Positions 8,786 to 17,943 are shown, counted from the first letter of the stretch. The stretch is DNA of 64,000 nt from Duncaniella muricolitica (GCA_025808375.1 CP061009.1:248001-312000); one strand, 5' to 3'. Program-made: numbers and translations. The notes: generated by a model from the letters alone, not told the origin.

Positions 8786-9793
8786 TCAGGGCTTGAAGTA
8801 GACCACAGTCATGCCGGGCCGAAGTTCGGGAATGGCTTCGAGTGTACGGGCCTTGATTTCAAAAGTCTTGCTGTCCCACTGGCCGGTCGACTTGGTGGCC
8901 TGCCATGTGGCATAGCTGCCGAGGTCGCGCGAGTAATATATCTTGGCCTTTACTTTCTTCTTGTCGAGTGCGGGTATCATCACTTCGATTTCACCGCCGA
9001 GGGGCATGTCGTTGAGCAGGTCTTCGCGCACGTTGAATGTCACCCACTTGTCGTCGGTCTTGAGGAGATTCATGATGGGTGTGCCGAGCATCACAAGCTC
9101 GCTCACTTCGGGATAAATCTGGTCAATCTGTCCGTCGCACGGAGCCACGAGATACTGGTCTTCGAGGAGGCTCTGCACTTCGGCCACGCCGCCTTTGGCC
9201 ACATTGACCATGGCGGCCGCGCTCTCTTTGTCCTCTTTCTGGGCTCCGGCCTTGGCCAGCTCGAGCTGGCTGCGGGCAGCGTCGCGTCCGGCCACGGCTG
9301 CGTCATAGGCGGCTTTGGCCTCGTCGCGTTTCTGCTCGGAGACAACACCTTCGTTGAAGAGGTTCTGCAGTCGGTCATAAGTCTTTTTGGTTATGGTCAC
9401 GGCAGCCTCGGCCTGAGTCACGAGGTCGGCAGCGGCGTTGATAATCTGTACGCGTGTGCCGGCATCGACCTTGCGGTCCTGAGTGCGGGCTACGGTCTCC
9501 ATGCCTTCGGCCCGCATGAGCTGGGCTTCGGCGAGCGATGAGTGTATGTGCACGAGGGTGTCGCCGGCTTTCACCATGTCACCTTCGCTGACATAGATGT
9601 CGGCCACGCGTCCGGGCAGCTTGCCCGAGATGCGTATTGATGTGGCGTCGGCCTGACCTTCGATAATGTCGGCCGGCTTGTCGAGAAATACGAATCCTAT
9701 GATGGCGAGCACGATGCATGCAGCCACCACGAGGCCGAGAGCGACGAGCAGAGCTTTGTTTTCTTTCTGCTCTTGTGATACTGTGTTGGACAT
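8786..9793 (-). CDS. HlyD/EmrA-type membrane fusion protein
   Basis: A 335-residue periplasmic adaptor: one N-terminal transmembrane helix (VALGLVVAACIVLAIIGFVF), a lipoyl-like half (GRVADIYVSEGDMVKAGDTL), a coiled-coil hairpin (about residues 95-190), the second lipoyl half (LVAPCDGQIDQIYPEVSE) and a beta-barrel with LNDMPLGGEIEVMIPAL. It joins the inner-membrane permeases to the TolC channel encoded just upstream. Start ATG at 9793 is 52 bases after the TolC stop. Confidence 0.92.
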   Translation of the reverse strand: MSNTVSQEQKENKALLVALGLVVAACIVLAIIGFVFLDKPADIIEGQADATSIRISGKLPGRVADIYVSEGDMVKAGDTLVHIHSSLAEAQLMRAEGMETVARTQDRKVDAGTRVQIINAAADLVTQAEAAVTITKKTYDRLQNLFNEGVVSEQKRDEAKAAYDAAVAGRDAARSQLELAKAGAQKEDKESAAAMVNVAKGGVAEVQSLLEDQYLVAPCDGQIDQIYPEVSELVMLGTPIMNLLKTDDKWVTFNVREDLLNDMPLGGEIEVMIPALDKKKVKAKIYYSRDLGSYATWQATKSTGQWDSKTFEIKARTLEAIPELRPGMTVVYFKP

Positions 9794-9845
9794 ATTGGGA
9801 TCTTGATTGTTGTCGGTTGGTTATGAATTGAGTCTATGGAATATA

Positions 9846-11315
9846 TCAGTGCAGAGTGCCGAGCACCTTGGAGAGATACACGTCGCAGAGATATACGTCG
9901 ATGGCGGCGTCGATGTTCTCGCTGTGAGCCTTGAGCCATGCGGTCTGAGCCTCCATCACGTTGTCGACGGTCATCACGCCGTCACGGAACCCGAGGTCGG
10001 CACAACGCAGGTTTTCGTCAGCTTTGGCGAGGTTGACCTCGGTCATGCGGCGGGTCTTGAGAGCCTCGTCGGCCTTGTAGGTGGCCTGGCGCACCTGGAG
10101 GTCTATCATTTCCTTGGCGTTGTCAAGCTCCATGCGCATGGCGTTGGTCTGGGCCTTGGCGGCACGATATTTGTTGTAGTTGCCGCCCCAGTGCCAGATG
10201 GGTATGGTGAGCATGGCTCCGACGGAGAACTGGCCATTGAACTTGTTTTTGAATCCGTCGTAGAGGTTGGGGTTGGAGAACGAGTAGGCACCCACGAGGG
10301 CAAGGTTGGGCATCATCTCCGAGCGGACCACCTTGGCCTTCTGCTCGTAGATTTTCACGCCGAGCTCGAGCTGACGCAGGTCGTTACGGCGACTGTAGAC
10401 CTCCTGCATGTCGATGGGGGTGTCGTCGGCTATGACCGCGGGGGTGGTTACGCGGGGAGCATCCTCGTCGGCCAGAGAGAAGCGTGTGTCAAGCGGCAGT
10501 CCGCACACCTGGGCGAGTGCCATGCGCGAGAGCACGAGGCCGTTGTTGACTTTGGTCAGGTCGACGCGGGCCGAGTTGAGCTTGACATCGACGGTGAGCT
10601 GGTCGCTGCGTGTGGCTACGCCCTCTTTGATCATGAGCGACACATTGTGGCTCAGAGTGTCGAGCAGGTTGACGTAGCTCTCGGCCAACTCTTGCTTGGC
10701 TTTGAGCGACACCACTTGCCAGTAGGCAGCGTCGACGGCATAGATTACGTCGGTTACAGAGTAGTCGAGGCGACTCTTGGCCAGCTCCTCGGCATAGCCT
10801 GTAATCTTGTTCATGGCCACAATCTTTCCGCCCATGAAGATGGGCTGGGTGAGGGTCACCGCTCCGAAAAATACGTTGTGGATGTCATAGGTAAGTGCTT
10901 CCTTGGGCAGATAGGCCACCTGCTCGGGTACAAACTGACCGCCTACCTTTATGGGCTCGCCGGTCATGGGGTTTTTCACGACGTTGAACTCGTAGCCCTG
11001 CTTCTCGAGGTTGAAAGTCTTGACAGGAAGCAACTGGTCGGAGTCAAACATCGAGAGCTCTTTCTGATTGTACATGTATCCGCCGGCAAAGTCGATGGAC
11101 GGGAGGTAGGCAGCAAAAGCCTCCTTCTTCTGATAACCTGCCGCGCGCAGTTCCTCGGCCCCGCGACGGAGGTTTTTGTTGTTGCCGAGAGCGAGGTCGC
11201 GACATTGGGCGAGGGTGAGTGTCGACCCTTCGGCCACTACCGGTCCCGGCTCCTGTGACATGCCCTGAAGGGCGGCTGACAGTATGACGGAAATTACTGT
11301 GAAACGCAATTTCAT
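9846..11315 (-). CDS. TolC-family outer-membrane efflux protein
   Basis: A 489-residue outer-membrane channel with a signal peptide (FTVISVILSAALQGMS), and two repeats of the OEP type: TLAQCRDLALGNNKNLRR near residue 35 and the second half with MLTIPIWHWGGNYNKYRAAKA. It is the first gene of the export operon. A TAAATTTG -7 element on the minus strand (complement of 11360-11367) lies 45 bases upstream of the start without a clear -33 partner. The long rightward frame opposite it is a mirror artefact. Confidence 0.92.
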   Translation of the reverse strand: MKLRFTVISVILSAALQGMSQEPGPVVAEGSTLTLAQCRDLALGNNKNLRRGAEELRAAGYQKKEAFAAYLPSIDFAGGYMYNQKELSMFDSDQLLPVKTFNLEKQGYEFNVVKNPMTGEPIKVGGQFVPEQVAYLPKEALTYDIHNVFFGAVTLTQPIFMGGKIVAMNKITGYAEELAKSRLDYSVTDVIYAVDAAYWQVVSLKAKQELAESYVNLLDTLSHNVSLMIKEGVATRSDQLTVDVKLNSARVDLTKVNNGLVLSRMALAQVCGLPLDTRFSLADEDAPRVTTPAVIADDTPIDMQEVYSRRNDLRQLELGVKIYEQKAKVVRSEMMPNLALVGAYSFSNPNLYDGFKNKFNGQFSVGAMLTIPIWHWGGNYNKYRAAKAQTNAMRMELDNAKEMIDLQVRQATYKADEALKTRRMTEVNLAKADENLRCADLGFRDGVMTVDNVMEAQTAWLKAHSENIDAAIDVYLCDVYLSKVLGTLH

Positions 11316-11527
11316 TGTTGGTCTGATATAAATAGTTGATGTATGCGTGATAGTCTCTGCAAATTTAACCCTTTTTGCGTATAAAAAGTTTATTTTTCGG
11401 ATGGATAAATTGGAGTGAAAAAGCCCTATTATTGGTCTATATGTCTTATTGCGCCGGCGGGTGTGTCGGCAGGGCGAACAAGATGATGAAAAAAGTGATT
11501 TTTTTCTGCAAAAAATATAAAATTAGT

Positions 11528-11559
11528 TTTGCATAACTGAAATGTTAGTTATATCTTTG
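11528..11559 (+). promoter_or_regulatory. Promoter with BlaI-type operator dyad
   Basis: A textbook Bacteroidetes promoter: TTTG at 11528-11531, a 20-base spacer and TATCTTTG at 11552-11559. Inside the spacer lies a perfect dyad ATAACT-N8-AGTTAT (11533-11552). The dyad fills the space between the two boxes, so a bound repressor would exclude RNA polymerase. Because the first gene encodes a BlaI/MecI repressor, autoregulation through this dyad is the natural reading. Confidence 0.7.
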
Positions 11560-11613
11560 CGGTAGACATTCAAAGTAAGACAAGGAATCAATCCATTAAA
11601 CAAGTATAATGAT

Positions 11614-12012
11614 ATGAAAGCAGGAAGAAAACCCAATCCCCTTCTCACAGAGAAAGAAATGATGGTGATGAAAATGCTCTGGGAACATGGCCCGCTTTTC
11701 GTGCGCGAGATGCTTACCTATTATCCCGAGCCCAAGCCACATTTCAACACCGTGTCGACTCTCGTGCGTATACTTGAGGAGAAGGGTCGTGTGGCTCATG
11801 AGACCTTTGGCCCGACCTATCGCTACTATGCGGTCACCAAGCAGGAAGAAATGCGCGAGCGTTCACTCAAGCAGGTGATAACCAACTATTTCAATGACTC
11901 GTATAAGAGTGCCGTCTCAGCTCTTGTCGAGGAAGAAAAGATTTCGGTCGACGAGCTTAAGGAGATAATCCGGATGGTCGAGGAAAAGGATTGTCCGGAG
12001 GCGGAAAAGTAA
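11614..12012 (+). CDS. BlaI/MecI/CopY-family winged-helix repressor
   Basis: A 132-residue DNA-binding repressor: LTEKEMMVMKMLWEHGPLFV near the N-terminus, the recognition-helix region KPHFNTVSTLVRILEEKG, and TYRYYAVTKQEE, followed by a dimerisation tail. In staphylococci the family represses beta-lactamase genes until the partner M56 sensor peptidase cleaves it; here the partner is encoded next, with no beta-lactamase nearby. In Bacteroidetes such pairs are common and their signal is mostly unknown. Promoter and dyad are annotated upstream. Confidence 0.92.
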   Translation: MKAGRKPNPLLTEKEMMVMKMLWEHGPLFVREMLTYYPEPKPHFNTVSTLVRILEEKGRVAHETFGPTYRYYAVTKQEEMRERSLKQVITNYFNDSYKSAVSALVEEEKISVDELKEIIRMVEEKDCPEAEK

Positions 12013-12105
12013 TCGATACGCTTTAAAATTAATTTTTCATAATATGTTACGGTGCTGCGGCAAAATGTCGCGGTAATGGCCGTCCTATACCTTAAAAATC
12101 GCCTT

Positions 12106-13893
12106 ATGGGAGCATTGATGTCCTATTCGATAGAAAGTTCGGTGGTGCTTGTCGGGCTTTATCTTGCCTACAAGTGGGTGTTGGCGTCGGAGTGTCAGCA
12201 TTCGTTTAACCGCCTGGTGTTGTGGATAATCTATGCCATGGCGTTGCTGATGCCGTTTCGCATGGCCTTGCTGATGTCTCGGGCCGAGGTGTCGCTGCCT
12301 CAGGCCGAGATAGCGGTGGGGGTGGGAGAGCTTATCCCGATGATGACGGTTGTCGACGAGCCGGCCGGAATGCAGGGAGTAGCGGTGGCCATGCAGGTGC
12401 TCCTGTGGATATATCTTGCCGGCATATTGGTTGTCACGGCCCATACGCTCATGGTCGCGGCGAGGCTTATGATGATAGTGCGCAAGGGTGAGCATGTCAT
12501 GGTCAAGGGCCGTAGAGTGGTGATTATCGACGATGAGGGGATAGCCCCGTTCAGCGTGATGCGTGTCATCGTGATGTCGCGGCGTGACTATGAAGAGGCC
12601 GGCGAGATGATTTTTGAGCATGAGCGCAATCATGTAAGGCTCTGTCATTGGATAGACCTGCTTATGGCCCAGACTGTAGCCGCGTTGCAGTGGTATAATC
12701 CGGCTGCGTGGCTCATGCGCGAGGAGCTCAAGGCTGTGCATGAATATCAGGCCGATGCCGGAGTGATGCGCTCGGGACTGAATATCAAGCAATATCAGAT
12801 GTTATTAATAAAAAAGGCTGTCGGCGCGAGATTCCCGTCACTTGCCAACAGCCTGAATCACAGTAAACTTAAAAAACGTATAACTATGATGTACAATTCC
12901 CGGACATCGACGACGCGCCGTCTGCGCGCCCTCGTGTTAGTGCCCGCGCTCGGCGGAGCATTGTTAGTGACCAATCTTCCGGCTGTGGCCGAAGTGTTTG
13001 ACTCGGTGGCCGACACCGACCTGCTGATTGGTGAGGACAAAATTAGTGAAAATCGCGGTGACGCGCAAGTGTTGCCTGTGGACATTGCTCAGTATGTCCC
13101 CTCGGCCGATAAGGTTGAGTCTGATGCCGCAGTGAACTCTGACCCCGAACCGGCTCGCAAACCGCAGAAGGAGGTCGTGGTGCAAAAGAATACTTCTGAC
13201 TCCGATACCGAGAAAGCCAAAGCCACGGACGGAAACCTTGGTGAGATAGTAGTGGTCGGTCATGTCGACAATCTGCCTCAGAAGTCAAAAACAGAGTCGA
13301 ACGAGGTGAGTGGAAAAGTGTCGGACGATGACAGACGTGTCTATGATGTAGTGGAGACCCCTCCGAGCTTTCCCGGCGGTCAGACTGAATTGATGAAGTT
13401 GATTGCGCAGTCGGTGCGTTATCCGGTCGACGCGTATAGAGACAGAGTGCAGGGTCGTGTCGTGATGCAGTTTGTGGTCGACAAGGACGGTAAGGTGACA
13501 TTACCGACGGTGGTGCGCGGAGTGTGCGAGTCGCTTGACGAGGAGGCCAAGAGGGTGGTAATGCAACTGCCCGATTTTATCCCCGGTAAATTGAGAGGTG
13601 AGCCTGTCGCTGTGAGGTATACACTGCCTATTTTATTCAAACTGACGAACAAAAAAGGTTCTGTCAGCCGTCACACGGGTTCTAAACCGGTCAATGTAAA
13701 CGAAGCTATTGCTATTGCTTCAGGTGTGACGGTGCTTGTAAACGGAAAGAAGGTCGATGGAATCGATAATATAGATCCGAAGAGCATTCAGTCGATCGAT
13801 GTTGTCAAGACTGATCCGCAATATCCCAAGGGCCTCATCAAGATAACACTCAAAGACGGTTCGGCCGTAGCGACAACGACTGACGCGGAGTGA
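12106..13893 (+). CDS. M56 (BlaR1-like) membrane metallopeptidase with TonB C-terminal domain
   Basis: About 595 residues if started at ATG 12106 (MGALMSYSIESSVVLVG, which fits the family N-terminus); an in-frame GTG at 12052 would add 18 residues. Order: two to three N-terminal helices, a zinc-peptidase domain with HERNH (HExxH) inside FEHERNHVRLCHW, a further helix (ALVLVPALGGALLVTNLPAV), a low-complexity acidic linker, a TonB C-terminal domain (PPSFPGGQTELMKLIAQSV through LPILFKL), and a short end (VLVNGKKVDGIDNIDPKSIQ) like a TonB-receptor plug motif. It probably senses an envelope signal and inactivates the BlaI repressor encoded before it. The TonB end is a Bacteroidetes variant of the BlaR1 plan. 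Confidence 0.85.
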   Translation: MGALMSYSIESSVVLVGLYLAYKWVLASECQHSFNRLVLWIIYAMALLMPFRMALLMSRAEVSLPQAEIAVGVGELIPMMTVVDEPAGMQGVAVAMQVLLWIYLAGILVVTAHTLMVAARLMMIVRKGEHVMVKGRRVVIIDDEGIAPFSVMRVIVMSRRDYEEAGEMIFEHERNHVRLCHWIDLLMAQTVAALQWYNPAAWLMREELKAVHEYQADAGVMRSGLNIKQYQMLLIKKAVGARFPSLANSLNHSKLKKRITMMYNSRTSTTRRLRALVLVPALGGALLVTNLPAVAEVFDSVADTDLLIGEDKISENRGDAQVLPVDIAQYVPSADKVESDAAVNSDPEPARKPQKEVVVQKNTSDSDTEKAKATDGNLGEIVVVGHVDNLPQKSKTESNEVSGKVSDDDRRVYDVVETPPSFPGGQTELMKLIAQSVRYPVDAYRDRVQGRVVMQFVVDKDGKVTLPTVVRGVCESLDEEAKRVVMQLPDFIPGKLRGEPVAVRYTLPILFKLTNKKGSVSRHTGSKPVNVNEAIAIASGVTVLVNGKKVDGIDNIDPKSIQSIDVVKTDPQYPKGLIKITLKDGSAVATTTDAE

Positions 13894-13919
13894 CCGCTGA
13901 TAACAGTCGGTTGATAAAT

Positions 13920-13974
13920 AACGAAACAGGAGAACGGTAGTCAATAATTGAAACTACCGTTCTCCTGTTTCGTT
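13920..13974. terminator. Perfect 22-bp bidirectional terminator
   Basis: Arms 13920-13941 and 13953-13974 are exact reverse complements with an 11-base loop, lying between the M56 gene (+) and rnfA (-). The right arm is followed by TTTTA, so it works for the rightward transcript; the first arm begins AACG, giving a modest T-run leftward. Confidence 0.8.
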
Positions 13975-14013
13975 TTACTATCCTTTGGGAGACTTTAGTG
14001 TCTCTTGGCAGGT

Positions 14014-14595
14014 TTAGCCGATTTTGATGCCTGAGAAGCCCATGAATGCCATGGCCAGGAGGCCGGCGCAGATAAGGGCGATGGGCACACCACGCATGGC
14101 TTTGGGAGTGTCGGCGAGAGCGAGCTGCTCGCGGATGCCGGCAAAGATGGAGATGGCCATGGTGAAACCGATGGCGGTGGCTACGGCATAGACGAGGCTC
14201 TGGCCGAGGTCCATGTTTTTCTGCACCACGGTGATGGCTACGCCGAGCACGGCGCAGTTGGTGGTGATGAGGGGCAGGAACACTCCGAGCGCGCTATAGA
14301 GCACCGGGGCTATCTTCTTGAGAATAATCTCGAGCATCTGCACGAGTGCCGCGATGACGAGAATGAAGACTATGGTCTGCATGAAGCCGAGGCCGAAGGG
14401 GGTGAGTACCAAAGCCTGAAGCAGCCATGTGATGGCTGTGGCGAGGACCATGACGAATGTCACAGCGGCTCCCATGCCCACTGCGCTCGAGAGCTTGCGC
14501 GACACGCCTATGAAGGGGCATATGCCGAGAAATTGGGCAAATACGATGTTGTTGACAAAGATTGCCGTGATGATGATGGAGATATATTCGAGCAT
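14014..14595 (-). CDS. rnfA: Rnf complex subunit RnfA
   Basis: A 193-residue, six-helix membrane protein of the RnfA/NqrE family. The two conserved Cys-containing half-helices are present: FLGICPFIGVS near residue 23 and ITTNCAVLGVA near residue 110; in the Rnf/Nqr family these bind, with the RnfE cysteines, an intramembrane Fe-S cluster carrying electrons across the membrane. Rnf couples ferredoxin:NAD+ oxidoreduction to Na+ or H+ pumping. It is the last gene of the rnfDGEA operon, 34 bases after rnfE. Confidence 0.95.
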   Translation of the reverse strand: MLEYISIIITAIFVNNIVFAQFLGICPFIGVSRKLSSAVGMGAAVTFVMVLATAITWLLQALVLTPFGLGFMQTIVFILVIAALVQMLEIILKKIAPVLYSALGVFLPLITTNCAVLGVAITVVQKNMDLGQSLVYAVATAIGFTMAISIFAGIREQLALADTPKAMRGVPIALICAGLLAMAFMGFSGIKIG

Positions 14596-14629
14596 CTGAT
14601 TGGTCTTTTAGAGTGTGGATTATGACTGC

Positions 14630-15220
14630 TTACTTGGCTTCGCGGAGCTTGGTGAAGAGGGCGATGAGCAGGCCCAGAGCTATGAACGCGCCGGGTGCGA
14701 GCACGAATACCAACGAACCGAACTGTTCGGGATAGATGGTGGCGTCAAATATCTTGCCTGTGCCGAGAAACTCACGCACCGCTCCGAGCAGGGTGAGGGC
14801 TACGGTGAAGCCGAGACCTATGCCTATGCCGTCGAGACAACTGTCAAACACTCCGTGGCGCGAGGCGAAGGCCTCGGCGCGGCCGAGCACTATACAATTG
14901 ACCACGATGAGGGGAATGAAGATGCCGAGAGTGGCGTAGAGCGAGGGCAAGTAGGCTTCCATCACGAGCTGAAGCACCGACACGAAGGCTGCGATGACCA
15001 CGATGTAGGCGGGGATGCGCACCTTAGAGGGCACGAAGTTCTTGATGAGCGAAATCACCACGTTGGAGCATATGAGCACTGCCATGGTGGCAAGTCCCAT
15101 GCTCATGCCGTTGATCGCGCTGCCGGTGGTACCCAGTGTGGGACACATGCCCAGCATAAGCACGAAAGTGGGGTTTTCGGCTATGATGCCGTTGAAGAGT
15201 ATTTTAAGTTTATCGTTCAT
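14630..15220 (-). CDS. rnfE: Rnf complex subunit RnfE
   Basis: A 196-residue six-helix partner and paralogue of RnfA (RnfE/NqrD family). The paired half-helix cysteines are seen in LMLGMCPTLG near residue 22 and LIVVNCIVLGRAEAF near residue 107. It follows rnfG by 10 bases. Confidence 0.95.
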   Translation of the reverse strand: MNDKLKILFNGIIAENPTFVLMLGMCPTLGTTGSAINGMSMGLATMAVLICSNVVISLIKNFVPSKVRIPAYIVVIAAFVSVLQLVMEAYLPSLYATLGIFIPLIVVNCIVLGRAEAFASRHGVFDSCLDGIGIGLGFTVALTLLGAVREFLGTGKIFDATIYPEQFGSLVFVLAPGAFIALGLLIALFTKLREAK

Positions 15221-15230
15221 GGCTTAGTGA

Positions 15231-15809
15231 TTATTGCTGGGCGTTGGACTGATGGAGAGCTTGATTGGCGAGCGTGAGCGCGCGCAGGAATGCCCGCGAC
15301 GAGATGGTCGCGGCAGTGATGGCGTCGACATCTCCGCCGTCTTTGCTTACGGTGAGATTGGCAGTGTTGGCGTTTAGGCCTACAATTGAGTGGGCGGAGT
15401 CGCGGAACCATTCGTCCATTTTGGAGCCGAGGCCGGGGGTCTCGGCGTGCTGCATCACTGCATATCCGGTGATGTCGCCTTCGGGGTTGAAGCCATACAT
15501 CACGGTGATGAGGCCCGAGAATCCGTTGTTGTCATGGCTCTCGACGGCGGTGCCTACGAGCTCGCCGTCCTTGCGGGCGGGGAAGAGGGTCACGGTCTCG
15601 CCGTCGACGGTCACCTGTATGGCTTCATCGGCGGGATTGTTGTTGAAGTCAATGCCGGGGAGCACCTGTCCGATGGCGTCCTTCTGCTTCTGGGCCTTGG
15701 CCTGTGCGATGGGCTCCTCAGTGAGAGTGTATACGCCGGCCAGAGCGGCTGCGGCCACGATTGTGATGATGCCGAGTGAGAGCACCATGTTTACGAGTGT
15801 CGATTTCAT
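15231..15809 (-). CDS. rnfG: Rnf complex subunit RnfG, covalent-flavin protein
   Basis: A 192-residue protein with one N-terminal transmembrane helix (MVLSLGIITIVAAAALAGVY) and an extracytoplasmic FMN-binding domain. The flavin-attachment site of the family reads S/T-G-A-T; here the corresponding stretch is DAITAATISSRA, with Ala instead of the usual Gly, the Thr that takes FMN being kept. It overlaps rnfD by 4 bases, so translation is probably coupled. Confidence 0.93.
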   Translation of the reverse strand: MKSTLVNMVLSLGIITIVAAAALAGVYTLTEEPIAQAKAQKQKDAIGQVLPGIDFNNNPADEAIQVTVDGETVTLFPARKDGELVGTAVESHDNNGFSGLITVMYGFNPEGDITGYAVMQHAETPGLGSKMDEWFRDSAHSIVGLNANTANLTVSKDGGDVDAITAATISSRAFLRALTLANQALHQSNAQQ

Positions 15810-16762
15810 GCTGTAGCCCTCCCTTCGCCAAATTTACGTGGTTTCATATATCGGTTGATGAGGGGTGTCACGCCGTTCATGATGAGGATGGCAAATGACA
15901 TACCCTCGGGGTATGCGCCCCATTGACGTATTACGAGTGTGATAATGCCTATCATTACACCATAAAGGAGCATGCCCGAGCGGCTCATTGGCGATGTCAC
16001 ATAGTCGGTGGCCATGAATATCGCGCCGAGCAGGAGTCCGCCCGAGAGGATTTCGACACCGACAGGCGCGCCTATGCAGAGCGAGAAGAGAGCCACAGTG
16101 CCCACGATGGCTACGGGGATGTGCCATGTGATGACGCGGAAGCAGAGCAGATAGATAAATCCGAGTATCAGGGCTATGGCTCCGACTTCGCCGAGCGAGC
16201 CGCCGATGTTGCCCATAGCGGCGTCAAGCAGGTTGATGTCGGCGGGCTCCACAAGGCCCATTTTGAGTTGGCCGAGGATGGTCGCGCCGGTGGTGGCGTC
16301 GGTATAGGCCATGCGGTTGACGAGAGGTTCGGGCCATGTGGTCATGGCTACGGGGAATGAAAGGAGCAGAAACACGCGGCCTACGAGTGCGGGGTTGAAA
16401 ATGTTGCATCCGAGGCCTCCGAAAGTTAGTTTGCCGATGCCGATGGCTACGACACAGCCTATCAGAATCATCCACACGGGGATGTTGGAGGGCAGGTTGA
16501 GAGCCAGGAGCAGTCCGGTGAGGACGGCCGAGAGGTTGCCGATGGCGGGCTTGCGGCCCATCATGTAGCGTGTGATTAGATACTCGGCGGCTACGCATCC
16601 CACAATTGCGGTGGCGATGACAATGGCCGCACCGATGCCGAAGTAGTAGAGCGCGACGAGCACTGCGGGTATCAGGGCGATGATGACATGAAGCATCAGC
16701 CGCGTCACAGTGGTAGGGGTGTGCGCGTGGGGTGACGGCGAAATGGTGATTAAGTTTTCCAT
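15806..16762 (-). CDS. rnfD: Rnf complex subunit RnfD
   Basis: A 318-residue membrane protein (RnfD/NqrB family) with about nine helices, the family start ISPSPHAHTP, and the covalent FMN motif DATTGATILGQ (T-G-A-T). It is the first gene of the operon here. Upstream is a 194-base gap holding a TAATTTTG -7 element on the minus strand (complement of 16849-16856) and then an antiporter gene. rnfB and rnfC, which usually precede rnfD in Bacteroides-type operons, are absent from this position. Confidence 0.95.
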   Translation of the reverse strand: MENLITISPSPHAHTPTTVTRLMLHVIIALIPAVLVALYYFGIGAAIVIATAIVGCVAAEYLITRYMMGRKPAIGNLSAVLTGLLLALNLPSNIPVWMILIGCVVAIGIGKLTFGGLGCNIFNPALVGRVFLLLSFPVAMTTWPEPLVNRMAYTDATTGATILGQLKMGLVEPADINLLDAAMGNIGGSLGEVGAIALILGFIYLLCFRVITWHIPVAIVGTVALFSLCIGAPVGVEILSGGLLLGAIFMATDYVTSPMSRSGMLLYGVMIGIITLVIRQWGAYPEGMSFAILIMNGVTPLINRYMKPRKFGEGRATA

Positions 16763-16956
16763 TGCTTTAATTAAGAAACGGTGTTGTTTTTGTTCCGAGC
16801 CGCGGATGTAAGCATGTGGCAGCTCAATGGTTTAGACAAAAGGATGTGCAAAATTACACAAATTTTACGTTAAAAGTGTCACCTTTGGAAATAAAATTTG
16901 TGTAAATGAGGCATAAAACTGTAATTTCGGCACAAATTTTGGCCGCATAGCATAGT

Positions 16957-17943
16957 TTAGTCGGGAAGATTGAGGTAGAGATATGTGATGTAGGCGATGT
17001 AACAGAGCATAAGCTCGGCTCCCTCGACGCGGGTGATGGTGCGCTCGCGGTAAAACCATCCGAACAGCCAGAAGAGCAGGCTTGCCACTGCCAGCACAGC
17101 GAGGTCAAGGACTCCTATGGAGCCGAAGGGGAGCGGCATGACGGTGGCGGTGCAGCCGAGGACGAGAAATATGTTGAAGATGTTGGAGCCGATGACGTTG
17201 CCGAGACACATGTCGGAGTGGCCTTTGGTGGCGGCGACGAGCGAGGTGGCGAGTTCGGGGAGCGAGGTGCCGGCGGCAAGGATTGTGAGTCCGATCAGAC
17301 CTTCGCTCCAGCCGAGGCTGCGCGCTATGGCCGACGCGCTGTCGACAAACCAGTTGCCGCCCAGGATGAGACAGCCGAGTCCGCCGAGGGTGATGAGGAT
17401 GGCGCGCCACAGCGGGCCCGATTTTTTTGTCGCAGTCTCGGCCCTGTCGGCGGTGTCAGGGAGCGGTTCGGGCGACTTTTTAGCCGAGGCGATGGTGTAG
17501 CGCATGAAGATGGCAAAGAATACGAGCAACAGTAATCCGTCGACGCGTGTCACGGTCATCGCACCTCCGTCGAGCCACGGTGCGCAACCCATGATAAGAA
17601 GCACGACCGACGAAAGTATTACGAGCGGTATCTCGTTGACGAGTATGCCGCGTGTGACTGCTATCGGGCTTATGACGGCTGTCAGACCAATGATTACGAG
17701 TATGTTGAATATGTTTGAGCCCACTATGTTGCCTATGGCCATTTCGGGCGAGGCATTGACGGCTCCGGTTATGGATACCACGAGTTCGGGCGCGCTGGTC
17801 ATCATGGCCACGATGGTCAGGCCGATAAGGAAGTCTGACATTCCAAACCGTTTGGCGATGGCGACCGAGCCGTCGGTCATGAAATTGGCCCCGGCAAGTA
17901 TGAGGCACAATCCGAGTATGAGCAGCAGTATTGACAGTAACAT
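16957..17943 (-). CDS. CaCA-family Ca2+/Na+ antiporter (YrbG-like)
   Basis: A 328-residue inner-membrane exchanger with the two inverted alpha-repeats of the family: SAPELVVSITGAV with GSNIFNILVIIG in the first half, and SLPELATSLVAATKG with GSNIFNIFLVLG in the second. These helices form the cation site, with Glu in each PEL motif as ligand. It exchanges Ca2+ for Na+ or H+. The neighbouring rnf operon may supply a sodium gradient, but that link is inference from position. Confidence 0.93.
   Translation of the reverse strand: MLLSILLLILGLCLILAGANFMTDGSVAIAKRFGMSDFLIGLTIVAMMTSAPELVVSITGAVNASPEMAIGNIVGSNIFNILVIIGLTAVISPIAVTRGILVNEIPLVILSSVVLLIMGCAPWLDGGAMTVTRVDGLLLLVFFAIFMRYTIASAKKSPEPLPDTADRAETATKKSGPLWRAILITLGGLGCLILGGNWFVDSASAIARSLGWSEGLIGLTILAAGTSLPELATSLVAATKGHSDMCLGNVIGSNIFNIFLVLGCTATVMPLPFGSIGVLDLAVLAVASLLFWLFGWFYRERTITRVEGAELMLCYIAYITYLYLNLPD

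Noticed and set aside
9807..11258. Long rightward open frame (483 codons) opposite the TolC gene
   Set aside because: Mirror frame caused by GC-rich codon use; no domain, and the opposite strand is a clear TolC protein.
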